Source: Bacteroidota bacterium
GTDB lineage: Bacteria; Bacteroidota; Bacteroidia; Flavobacteriales_F; PHOS-HE28
Direction of reading: 5' to 3'
Length of the DNA: 54,593 nucleotides
Assembly: GCA_018267155.1 (NCBI GenBank)
Contig: JAFDZE010000015.1
Coordinates: forward strand, 4,363 to 58,955
Position 1 is the first letter of the stretch; every line of letters starts with the position of its first letter. Shown here one piece after another: positions 1 to 11,300 of this stretch. The notes under the pieces were generated by a model that was not told where the DNA came from, ran no database searches, and saw nothing but the letters and a program-made list of their open reading frames with translations. A program made the position numbers and the translations under genes.

Positions 1-666
1 GGCTACGAGGGTCAGGGTGCCGAGCACAGCAGCGGGCGCATGGAGCGCTTCCTTCAAAGTTGCGCCGACGAGAACATGGTGGTGGTGAATTGCACCACAC
101 CGGCCAACTTCTTCCATGTGCTGCGTCGCCAGTTGAAGTGGGATTTCCGCAAGCCGCTCGTCGTGTTCACCCCCAAGAGCCTGTTGCGCCATCCGAAATG
201 CGTGAGCAGGTTGGAGGAGTTGACGACGGGTTCGTTCCAGGAGCTGATCGACGATGAGAACGCCGATGCCAAAGAGGTGAGGACCGTGATCTTCACCCAG
301 GGCAAGGTCCATTACGACCTGGCGGAACACCGCGAAAAGAACCACATCACCGACACCGCCCTGGTCCGCTTGGAGCAGTTGCATCCGTTGCCGGTCGATC
401 GGATGCGTGCGGTGATCAAGAAGTACGCGAAAGCCGAGCGTTATATCTGGGTGCAGGAGGAACCACTGAACATGGGTGCCTGGCAGTACATGGCCATGCA
501 CTTCACGGACATCAAATGGGAGGTGATCGCGCGTCCGGCGAGCGGTGCGCCCGCAACGGGGAGCAGCAAGCGTAGTGCCAACCAGCAGATCGCCATCATC
601 GAGAAGGCGTTCGCAGGTGCCACCAATGCCGCAGCGCCCAAGACGACCAAGAAGGCTAAAGCCTGA
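1..666 (+). CDS. sucA: 2-oxoglutarate dehydrogenase E1 component, C-terminal fragment
   Basis: This is the last 221 residues of the thiamine-diphosphate E1 subunit of the 2-oxoglutarate dehydrogenase complex, which decarboxylates 2-oxoglutarate in the TCA cycle. The reading frame is open from the first base, so the 5' part lies outside the window. The fragment opens with GYEGQGAEHSSGRMERFLQ, followed by NCTTPANFFHVLRRQ, both typical of the transketolase-like pyrimidine-binding domain of SucA. It continues into the C-terminal domain (LEQLHPLPVDRM, WVQEEPLNMGAW). The extreme C-terminus is a low-complexity Ala/Lys tail. The E2 gene follows 119 bp downstream, the usual sucAB order. The family call is secure; only completeness is lacking. 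Confidence 0.95.
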   Translation, partial: GYEGQGAEHSSGRMERFLQSCADENMVVVNCTTPANFFHVLRRQLKWDFRKPLVVFTPKSLLRHPKCVSRLEELTTGSFQELIDDENADAKEVRTVIFTQGKVHYDLAEHREKNHITDTALVRLEQLHPLPVDRMRAVIKKYAKAERYIWVQEEPLNMGAWQYMAMHFTDIKWEVIARPASGAPATGSSKRSANQQIAIIEKAFAGATNAAAPKTTKKAKA

Positions 667-680
667 TGGAGCATCAATTG

Positions 681-757
681 GTGAATGGTCAATGGCGAAT
701 AGCGAATGGAGAAAGCACGGAGTTGTCCATCGACCATTCGCCATTCGCTGTTCACCT
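681..757. repeat. Intergenic imperfect inverted repeat between sucA and sucB
   Basis: The 119-bp gap between sucA and sucB contains copies of a short word, gcgaatgg or gcgaatag, on one strand at 694-709. The complementary word, ccattcgccattcgctgttc, lies at 735-754. Together they can fold into an imperfect hairpin with arms of roughly 20-25 nt. The arms are A/T-richer than the flanking genes and look like a dispersed short repeat rather than a terminator, since no T-run follows. It would sit inside the sucAB transcript. The inverted repeat is visible directly; any role is unknown. Confidence 0.55.
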
Positions 758-785
758 CAGTTAAGAACGAACAGAAGCAACGACA

Positions 786-2018
786 ATGGCCATAGTTGAC
801 ATTAAAGTCCCCAGTCCCGGAGAGAGCATCAGCGAAGTGCGCATCGCACGCTGGCTCGTGAAGGAGGGTGATGTGGTGAGCAAGGACCAGGTGTTGGGCG
901 AGATCGACAGCGACAAGGCCACCTTGGAGTTGAGCGCTGAGGCCGAGGGCAAAGTGCAACTGCTGGCCAAGGAGGACCAGACCGTGAACGTGGGTGATGT
1001 GGTGGTGAAAGTGGACACTTCGTTCAAAGCGGAGAAGAAGACCAAGGCGCAGGAGCAAGGGCAGGAGGCAAAGAAGGCCGCACCAAGCGTTACCCCTGCG
1101 CCTGCTCCTGTTGCCGCACCTGCGCACGCTACACCTGTGGCGAAGGCCATGCTCGACGAGAAAGGTGTGAGCGCCGACAGGGTGAAAGGCAGCGGCCCGA
1201 ACGGTCGCGTCACCAAGAGCGATGTGGCCGCGTACATGGCGGGTGGCGTAAAGTCCGATGCGGTCGCGCTGAACGGCTGGGGTGGAAGCCGGAACCAGAA
1301 CCGGCAGAAGATGACCACCCTGCGCAAGAAGGTGGCCGAGCGCCTGGTTTCAGTGAAGAACCAGACCGCCATGCTCACCACCTTCAATGAGGTGGACATG
1401 AGCGCGGTAATGGCCTTGCGCGACAAATACAAGGACAGGTTCAAGGAGCAGTACGGCGTTGGCCTCGGCTTCATGAGCTTCTTCACCAAGGCGGTGACGG
1501 AGGCCCTGCGTTTGTTCCCTGCGGTGAACGGCCAGATCGACGGCGAGGAACTGGTGATGAGCGACTACGCGGACATCGGTATCGCCGTGAGCTCGCCGAA
1601 AGGACTGATGGTGCCCGTGCTGCGCAACGCGGAGAAGATGTCGCTCGCGGAGATCGAGGCGGGTATCAAGAACCTGGCGGTGAAAGCGCGCGATGGCAAA
1701 TTGAGCATTGACGAGATGTCCGGGGGCACCTTCACCATCACCAATGGCGGCGTGTTCGGCAGCATGCTCAGCACGCCGATCATCAATCCGCCGCAGAGCG
1801 CCATCCTCGGTATGCACAACATCGTGGAGCGTCCTGTCGCGGTGAACGGCCAGGTGGTCATCCGCCCGATCATGTACGTGGCGCTGAGCTACGACCATCG
1901 CATCATCGACGGCAAGGAGAGCGTGAGTTTCCTGATGGCCGTGAAGCAGATGATCGAGGACCCGGACAAGATGGTGTTCGGGAACCGTGAGCCGGGCGAG
2001 GTGTTGCTCGGCCTGTGA
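786..2018 (+). CDS. sucB: Dihydrolipoyllysine-residue succinyltransferase, E2 of 2-oxoglutarate dehydrogenase
   Basis: This 410-residue protein transfers the succinyl group from lipoate to CoA in the 2-oxoglutarate dehydrogenase complex (TCA cycle, cytoplasm). An N-terminal lipoyl domain (about 2-77) carries the modified lysine in the motif DSDKATLEL (Lys44). A Pro/Ala-rich linker leads to the E3/E1-binding domain (about 112-152, [19 protein letters not shown]). The C-terminal catalytic domain ends with SYDHRIIDG, giving active-site His371 and Asp375. The length is normal for SucB. The start at 786 is preceded by an A-rich stretch (acagaagcaacgaca) and places the lipoyl domain directly at the N-terminus. 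Its position after sucA supports the 2-oxoglutarate rather than the pyruvate complex. Confidence 0.96.
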   Translation: MAIVDIKVPSPGESISEVRIARWLVKEGDVVSKDQVLGEIDSDKATLELSAEAEGKVQLLAKEDQTVNVGDVVVKVDTSFKAEKKTKAQEQGQEAKKAAPSVTPAPAPVAAPAHATPVAKAMLDEKGVSADRVKGSGPNGRVTKSDVAAYMAGGVKSDAVALNGWGGSRNQNRQKMTTLRKKVAERLVSVKNQTAMLTTFNEVDMSAVMALRDKYKDRFKEQYGVGLGFMSFFTKAVTEALRLFPAVNGQIDGEELVMSDYADIGIAVSSPKGLMVPVLRNAEKMSLAEIEAGIKNLAVKARDGKLSIDEMSGGTFTITNGGVFGSMLSTPIINPPQSAILGMHNIVERPVAVNGQVVIRPIMYVALSYDHRIIDGKESVSFLMAVKQMIEDPDKMVFGNREPGEVLLGL

Positions 2019-2379
2019 CCGGTTCAGCAACGGTGGATCGATCCGTGCCGGAGGTTGGTCCGGTCGCCCGGTCGGCGCGCTGAAAGCGAGGGGTATACTG
2101 GCCCTGCCGTCCCATTTCCGGGTCGCGAACGCACGGCGCATACGGAGGTGATCCGTGTCCCGATGCGCACGATCACTTCGGATCGATACCTGTTTTTGGG
2201 AGAACAAACACTCTGCCACCGAACATCGCCATGTTGACAAGTGAGGTCTTTCCGGAGGGGGTGTCCGGAGCCCCCCGGGTACGTTTGTCCGGCACCCTTC
2301 CCCACCTGTACGGTGGGCCATGCGCTCCGCACGGCCGTCTGCCGTACTACGTGGCCGAACGCCGACATCCCGCTGGTTC
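2019..2379 (+). other. 361-bp intergenic region and leader of the giant adhesin operon
   Basis: No convincing gene lies here. The region holds a -7 type box (2280-2287) and a small hairpin downstream of it with arms CCCACC (2302-2307) and GGTGGG (2313-2318). A G/C-rich potential stem sits just upstream at about 2252-2279. If the box is used, the adhesin mRNA has a leader of about 85-90 nt. I see no clear terminator with a T-run for sucB. Confidence 0.5.
2280..2287 (+). promoter_or_regulatory. Putative -7 box TACGTTTG for the giant adhesin operon
   Basis: TACGTTTG matches the Bacteroidota -7 consensus TAnnTTTG exactly. It lies 92 bp upstream of the start codon chosen for the giant protein. 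No TTG -33 element is found at the usual 19-21 nt spacing, so the call rests on the -7 box alone. Confidence 0.45.
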
Positions 2380-5300
2380 ATGGCATCAACGCTACGCGTC
2401 CCACGCATCCCGGTCCTCCGGACCCTGTCCGTCCTTCGCAACGTCCTGCTCGCCGTGTGTGCCACGCTCTTGTGGGGCGATGAAGCGCATGCCACGCATG
2501 CTGTAGGAGGACAGCTCACATACCAGTGTGTCGGTGTGAACCAGTACCTGGTGACGTTGAAGTTCTATCGGGATTGCAACGGGGTCGCAGCACCGACGAA
2601 CTGCACCAACGGTCGGCGTTTCAACGTCAAGAGTGCGAGTTGCGGGGCCGATTTCAATCAGTGCTTCAGTCTGCAGAGCGTGAACATCATCACGCCGATC
2701 TGCCCCTCGGAGATCGATCGATGCCTGGACAACAGCGGGACGTATGGCCTGGAGGAGTACATCTTCACCAAGCTGGTGGATCTCAGCGCCTACGCCGGTT
2801 GCGGCAACCCGAACGATTGGGTGTTCAGCTGGTCGTTGTGCTGCCGCAACAACGCGATCACCTCTTTGACCGATCCGGGGGATGAGGACCTGTATCTGCG
2901 CACCGAAATGAACCGGCAGGCCGTGGCCTGCAACAACTCGCCGACGTTCGGCAACAGCCCGGCCCCGTACTACTGCCTGGGCCAATCCGTGAGCTACAAC
3001 CCGGGAGCCTTTGATGTGGATGGCGATTCGCTGGCGTACGAGATCATTCAACCGCGTGGTACCAACAACAGCACGATCCCGTACAGCAGCGGATACAGCC
3101 TGCCGCAGCCGATCCACAACACCGGAGGTGCGGGTGCGGTCCAATTGGACCCGTTGACCGGCACTCTCACGTGCGTGCCGGACATCCAGCAGGTGGCGGT
3201 GGTCACGTATCGAGTGCGCGAGTACCGCAACGGCGTGCTCATCGGCACGGTGATGCGCGATGTGCAGATCGTGGTGCGGCCGTGCGGGGCCAACACCGCA
3301 CCCTCGGCCAGCGGCATCAACGGTACGAACAACTACTCCACCACGGTGTGCGCGGGCTCGCCGGTGACCTTCACCATCAATACGAGCGATCCGAATGCCG
3401 GACAAGGCACGGTGATCACCTGGAACGGCGGTATCGCGGGCGCCACGTTCACCACCAGCGGCTCGCCCTTCCAGACGGCGACCTTCAGTTGGACGCCTAC
3501 GCTCGCCGACATCGGTAACAACAATTTCGCGGTCCAAGTGACCGACAACGCATGCCCGCTTTCAGGCAGCAACCAGTATGGTTTCACACTCGTGGTGACC
3601 CCACCACTCACCCCGGCGAACGCGGGCACTGACCTTGTCAGTTGCGGCAGTGCGACGATGCAGGCGCAGCAGCCATATCCGCAGATACCGGGGACATGGA
3701 GTGTGATCACCGGCAGCGGCACATTCACGCCGCCCGATGCTCCCAATGCGCAAGTGACGGGCATGGCCGTTGGGACCAACGTGTACCAGTGGTCCATGAA
3801 CTACGGGCTTTGTGGTATCTCGACCGATCAGGTCACGGTGACGAACTACGACCCCGGCCAGGCCGCGGCGAATGCCGGCCCTGATCAGGCGCTTTGCATG
3901 CCTTTCAACACGGCGGTTCTCGCGGCCAACACGGCGGTGGCCCCTGCGGTGGGCACATGGACGGTGGTGCAAGGAGCCGGAACATTCAGCAATGCGAATT
4001 CGCCCACGTCCACGGTTTCGGGCCTCGTTCTCGGGATCAACCGCTTCAGGTGGACGATCAACAACGGGCCGTGTGCCGCGCCCACCCAGGATGAGGTTGT
4101 GATCACGGTGAATCAACCGGTGGCCGCAGCCAACGCCGGGCCCGACCAAAGTGTGTGCGCTCCTGGTGCGGGTGCGCAACTGAACGCTGCTCCGGCCCCA
4201 TCGCCAGCCACTGGCCTGTGGACCGTGCTGGGCGGGTCAAGTGCGGTGGTCACCACCCCGGGTTCGCCGACGTCCACGGTGACCGGTCTCACGCCGGGCA
4301 CGCACAGCTTCCAGTGGACCGTGAGCAACGCGGGCTGCGGTTCCACCAGCGACCAGGTGAGCTTCACGGTGTATGATCCAGCATCACCCAACGCGAATGC
4401 GGGACCGGATCAGACCATTTGTGCGGCCAATACAACGCTCGCCGGCAACGCGCCCATCTCGCCGGCGACCGGACAGTGGACGCTGGTGAGCGGGACCGGC
4501 ACCATTACCACCCCGGGATCGCCCACCTCGGGCGTCACGGGACTGGGTGTCGGGGCGAATGTGTTCCAGTGGACGCTCAACAACGGTCCGTGCGCGAACG
4601 GTCTTACCACCGATCAGGTAACGATCACCCGGTTCGATGGCCTTGCCACCGCGAACGCCGGCCCTGACCAGAGTGTGTGCAGCGTTCCGGGCATCGCCAC
4701 ACTGGCTGCGAACGCGCCGCTGGCCCCCACCACAGGCAGTTGGTCCGTGGTCAGTGGCACGGCCACGATCACTACACCCGGATCGCCCAACACGGGAGTG
4801 ACAGGTCTTGGCCCAGGAACGGTCATACTGCAATGGTCCATCAGCAATGGCCCATGTGGAGCACCGAGCACGGACCAGATGACCATCACGGTGTTCGACG
4901 CGAACGCGGTGGCCGCCAATGCGGGTCCCGATCAGCAGCTTTGTGTGCCCAACACCTCGACCACGCTGGCAGGCAACACTCCTACATCGCCGGCAACGGG
5001 GACTTGGTCGGTGGTCAGTGGCAGCGCGACGATCACCACGCCGGGGTCGCCCACCAGCGGCGTCACCAACCTGGGTATCGGTACCAATGTGCTGCGTTGG
5101 ACGATGAACAACGGGGCCTGTGCGAATCCGGCGAGCGTGGATGATGTCATCATCACCGTGTACGACAACGCACAGGCGAACGCCAACGCCGGCCCCGACC
5201 AGGAGGCGTGCAGCACACTTCCGGTCGCCACGCTCACGGGGAATGCGGCCAATGCTCCTGCCACCGGACAGTGGAGCCTGGTGAGCGGCAGTGGCACGAT

Positions 5301-8300
5301 CGCCACCCCCGGCAGCAGCAGCACCATCGTCAGCAACATGGGGACTGGAGCGAACGTGTTCAAGTGGACCGTGACCAATGGCGTGTGCGGGACGACCGAT
5401 GATCAAGTGACCGTTCTCGTGTTCGATGTTGCGAATCCAGTGGCGAATGCCGGTGCGGACCAAACGCTGTGTACGCCGAATACCAGCACCGTGATGGCGG
5501 GCAGTTCGCTCATCTTCCCCGCAACCGGAACATGGGAGCTTGTAAGCGGTCAAGGCATCATTGCCGACGCGGCCTCACCTGTCACGGCCATTTCGGGCCT
5601 GGGTGTCGGTACCAACGTCTTCCGATGGAGCGTGTACAATGGTCCGTGCAATGGAACCACCACGGACGAGATGATCATTACCGTGTTTGATGGCGCGCTG
5701 GTGGTACCCGGCGCCGGACCGGACCAGAGCATCTGTCTGCCGACTTTCCCGAATCTCGTATCCATGGCGGCCGGCCCGGTAGCTCCTCCGGCCATCGGCA
5801 CTTGGACGCTGATCAGCGGCAGTGCGACGTTCGCGGATGTCAATGATCCGAATACGGAGGTATCCGGGTTGGCCTCCGGGGAGAACGTACTGCAGTGGAC
5901 CGTGAACAATGGTGCGTGCGGCAGCCTGCCCGGCGACCAGGTCAGTGTGTTCGTGTACGACGCGGCGACCCCGGCAGCCGATGCCGGGGCGGACCAGAAC
6001 CTCTGCTCGCCTGTTCCCGTGGTCACCCTCACGGGCAGCCCGCTTCTTGGTGCGGCGACCGGTGAATGGACCCTTGTTTCCGGTACAGGCGTCATTGCCG
6101 ATCCGACCTCACCGATGACCGAGGTCACCGGGGTCACCGTGGGGGTCAGTGTCTTCGCCTGGAGCGTCTTCAATGGCCCTTGTGCGAACCCGAACACGAC
6201 CGACCAGGTGACCATCACGGTGAACGATGGCAGCGCCCAACCGGCCAGTGCGGGCGTCGATCAGGAACTGTGCAGCACGAGCTCGGGCACCAGCCTCGAT
6301 GGCAATGCTCCTGTGGCCCCGGCCACCGGGACCTGGACGCAACTGCAGGGGCCACCCGCCACCATCACGGCGCCCACGGATCCCAATACAACGGTAACCA
6401 GCCTGCAGCCCGGGGTGAACAGTTTCGTCTGGACGATCGATAACGGTGCGTGCGGCAACAGCACCGATATCGTGACCATCGAAGTGTTCGACGTGAACAT
6501 CCCCGCGGTTTCGGCGGGCCCCGACCAGGATATGTGCACCCCCATGACCAGTGCCACTCTGGCGGGCAGCGGCCTGATCGTACCGGCCACCGGAACATGG
6601 ACCGTGCTCACCGGGCCAGGAACCGTAGTTACCCCTGGCTCTCCGGGCAGCACGGTGCAGAACCTGGGCATCGGGTTGAATACGCTCCAATGGACGGTGG
6701 ACAACGGCCCTTGTCCCACAGGTGGATCCGACCTCGTCAATATCACGGTGTATGATGCGGCCACCGCGGGGGCGGTCGCGGGCCCTGATCAGGAACTCTG
6801 CACACCTGCCATAGGCACGACCCTCGCGGGGAATACGCCGGCAGCACCTGCCACGGGCACGTGGACCGTTATCCAGGGCGCAGCGCAGCTGGTGGACCCG
6901 ACGAACCCGACCACTGCGGTCACCGGCCTTGTCGTGGGCACGTCCGTACTGGTATGGACAGTGGGCAACGGACCATGCGGCATGACCACGGATACCGTGC
7001 GGATCGTGATGTTCGATGGAACCATGCCCGATGCTGATGCGGGCGCCGACCAGGAGTTCTGCACACCCTTCACACAAACGGACCTGGATGCTACGGCGCC
7101 GATATCCCCAGCAACGGGTACTTGGAGCGTGGTGCAGGGGACAGGCGTGTTCAGCGACCCGAACGACCCCCATGCCGTGGTAACAGGGGCCGGCACCGGA
7201 GAAAATATCTACCGATGGACGGTGTACAACGGACCTTGCGCGAACGGGAACACGAACGATCTGGTGAGCGTTCTGGTGTACGACGGGAACAATCCCGTGG
7301 CCAACGCGGGCCCCGACCAGGCCATCTGCCTGCCCGTGACGTCAACGGTTCTCGCGGGGAGTTCCGTGACCTTCCCGGCAACGGGCACATGGACACTGGT
7401 GAGCGGTACCGGCCTGCTGGCCAACGTGAACGATCCCAATACCGGTGTGACCGGCTTGACCGTGGGTGTGAACGTGTTCGTCTGGACGGTGGACAACGGT
7501 CCCTGTGCCAATGGGGTCACGACCGACACCGTGCGCGTACTGATCTACGACCAGGCCATGCCAACGGCCGATGCGGGCCCTGACCAGTCGTTCTGTTCGG
7601 TATTCACCAGTGCCACCCTCGCGGGAAGCACGGTCACTTTCCCGGGGCAGGGTACTTGGACCGTGGTATCGGGCGCCGGGGTCTTCTCCGATGAGCACGA
7701 TCCGGCCACCACGGTAACAGGCGCCGTCATCGGCGAGAACATCTACGCATGGACGGTGGACAATGGCCCCTGTTCCGACCCGATCACGAGCGATCAGGTG
7801 AGCATCTTCGTTTATGACGCGAACAACCCGGATGCCGATGCGGGACCGGGCCAGGAGTTGTGTACACCGTCGGAATCGACCACCATGCAGGGAAGCACGG
7901 TGACCTTCCCGGCACAAGGCACGTGGACCCTGGTGAGCGGCGCTGGTGTGTTCGTGGATCCCAACAGTCCGCTCGCGGTAGTGACCGGTTTGGCCATCGG
8001 GGACAACGTGTTCGAATGGACCGTGAACAACGGACCATGTGCCAACGGTACCACCACGGACCAGGTGACGATCACGGTCTTCGATGCGGGCAGCGCCAAT
8101 GCGGATGCGGGTCCCGATCAGGATCTGTGCTCCACGAGCCCGAACACCGTCATGGCCGGCAGTGTTGTCAACTATCCAGCCGAGGGCACGTGGACACTCA
8201 TCGACGGAGCAGGCACGATCGCGGATGTCAACGATCCGGCCTCGGCCATCACCGGACTGGCCGTCGGGGAGAACATCTTCCAATGGACGGTGAGCAATGG

Positions 8301-11300
8301 CCCGTGTGAGAACGCGAATACCATGGACCAGGTCAGCATCTTCGTGTACGACGAGGACAATGCGGCCGCCGATGCCGGACCGGACCAGGATCTCTGCACT
8401 CCCGCAACAACCACTGGGCTCGCGGGAAGCCCGGTCACGTTCCCGGCAACAGGTACCTGGACGGTCGTATCGGGCCCCGGGATGGTGGTCAATGCGAACG
8501 ATCCGGCATCAGCGGTCGTTGACCTCGGGGTTGGCGTGAATGTCCTCGTTTGGACCGTGGACAACGGTCCGTGCGCGAACGGGCTGACCACGGATACCGT
8601 ACGGATCAACCTCTTCGATGATGCGAACCCCGTTGCCGATGCGGGACCCGACCAGGACCTGTGCACCCCGGCATCCTCGGCGCAACTGGCGGGCAGCGCA
8701 TTGATCATACCGGCGCAAGGCACGTGGACCATCCTGCAGGGCACCGGTACCTTCTCTGACGTGAACGATCCACAAGCCACCATCAATGGGCTTTCGGTGG
8801 GTGAGACGATCATCAGGTGGTCGGTCGACAACGGCCCATGCGCCAATGGCCTCACCGCGGATACCTTGAGCATTTTCCTGTACGATGATGGGCAGGCGGC
8901 GGCGGATGCCGGTCCGGATCAGCAGCTCTGTACCCCGACCACATCGACCAACCTCTCGGGCAGTGCGGTCACCTTCCCCGGGACCGGTACGTGGAGCCTG
9001 CTGAACGGCCAGGGTGCGATTGCCGACCCGAATAATCCTAATACTTTGGTAACGGACCTCGCGGTGGGTGAGAACGTGTTCCAATGGGTGGTGACCAATG
9101 GCCCCTGTTCGGAGCCTTTGACCACCGATGAAGTGAGCATCTTCGTGTTCGATCACGAAGCCCCCATTGCCGACGCTGGCCCCGACAAGCAGATCTGCAC
9201 GCCGATCGACAGCACCGTCCTTTCGGGCAGCGCGCTCGTTTTCCCGGCCACGGGCACCTGGACGATCATCAGCGGCACGGCTGTGATCACCGACCCGAGC
9301 GACCCGCATTCGTCGGTCACCGGGATCGGTGTGGGAGTGCTGGAGCTCGAATGGACCGTGAGCAACGGACCGTGCGGTCCAAGCAGCGACCAGGTGAGCA
9401 TCGAGCTGTTCGACCTGAACTCGCCACCAGCCTCCGCCGGTCCCGACCAGGAGTTCTGTACACCGAATACGAGTACCGTTCTTGCCGGCAACGCACCCAC
9501 TCCTCCGGGTACGGGTGTTTGGAGCGTCTTCCAGGGCGCGGCTCTTTTCGCGGATGACTCGGACCCGGGATCGGGCGTTAGTGGGCTGCCTGTCGGCGAG
9601 AACATCCTCGTATGGACCTTGGAGCAGGGTGTGTGCGGTACCAGCCACGACAGTGTGAGCGTATTCATTTTCGATGCGGAGGCTTCCGGCGCGTCCGCGG
9701 GTCCGGATGTGGAGCAGTGCATGCCGATGGACAGCACGTTCCTGGCGGGCAACGCCCCGGTGTTCCCGGCGCATGGCACCTGGACGGTGATCGAGGGGGC
9801 GGGCATGATCGACGACCCGAATGATCCCGGTACACTGGTCACCAACCTCGCGATCGGGAACAACACCTTCGTCTGGCAGATGGACAACGGTCCGTGCCCG
9901 AACGGGCTCACGACGGATACCGTGACGGTGGTCCTCTTCAGCGACAGTACGGACGCACCGGATGCGGGCCCTGATCTGGAGACCTGTCTGCCGCTCACGT
10001 TCGCACAACTGGAAGGTGAGGCTCCCACACCCCCTGCCAGCGGTGGTTGGACGGTGATCGGGGGCGTGGGCAACGTGGCCGATCCCACGGACCCGCAATC
10101 GATGATCACCGATCTCGAAGTGGGGATCACCACGCTCGTATGGACGCTCGATCTGGGACCCTGCCCGAACAACGGCCTGCTGACGGACACGGTGGACATT
10201 TACATCTATGACCCATCGGCCCCACTGGCTGATGCGGGTCCTGACCAGCAGCTCTGCACGCCGGAAGACACCACACTCATGCAGGCGCTCATCCCGACTT
10301 TCCCGGGTGAGGGCACGTGGACCCTCGTGGGTGGTAGCGGGACCATTTCTGACATCCATGATCCCGCGGCGATGATCACGGGGCTGAGCGTCGGTCTCAA
10401 CCAGTTCGAATGGATGGTGTACAACGGGAACTGCGGCCAAGGACCGCCATCGCGTGATACGGTGACCATTGCCGTATTCGACGGGAATGCTCCGTTGGCC
10501 GATGCGGGTGCCGACCAGCAGTTGTGCGCTCCGGAGACCAGTACGCAACTTGGAGCCAATAGCGCGGTTTTCCCGGGAACAGGCACCTGGTCCATCATAA
10601 CCTCGGGCGGCGGTGTGTCCAACGCTTCGGACCCGCAGAGCATGGCCAGTTCCTTTCCCGTGGGCGACAACCTGCTCGTCTGGACGATCGACAACGGCGC
10701 GTGCGGTACGAGCACGGACACCTTGCTCATCGCGGTATTCGATGGCTCGGCACAACCGGCCAATGCGGGTCCCGATCAGGACATCTGCGTACCCACACAA
10801 CCGAATGAGGTGACCATGGCCGCCAATGCCCCGGTTTATCCGGCCAGCGGACAGTGGACCATCTCCGGCACCGGCACGATCGCGGACCCTGCCGATCCCC
10901 ATACTTTGGTAACAGGCATGCAGCCGGGCATCACAGTGCTCACCTGGACGATCGACAACGGCCCGTGCGGTCCGGTCACGACCGATCAGATGCAGATCAT
11001 CACGCACGACGCGGGCGCGCCGGTTGCCCAGGCCGGACCCGACATGGAGCTGTGCACCCCAACCGGCGAGATCACCATGGTGGGCAACCCGCCACAATTC
11101 CCTGCCACGGGCGCTTGGACCGTGGTGAACGGATCGGGCACCCTGGTCGATCCCACATCGCCCAACAGCGGGATCACCGGCCTCGAGCCGGGCGTATCCG
11201 TGCTCGTATGGTCGATCGACAACGGAGCGTGCGGTACCACCACCGATACGCTCACCATTTCGGTGTATGATAACACATCCGCCGCCTCGAACGCCGGGGA

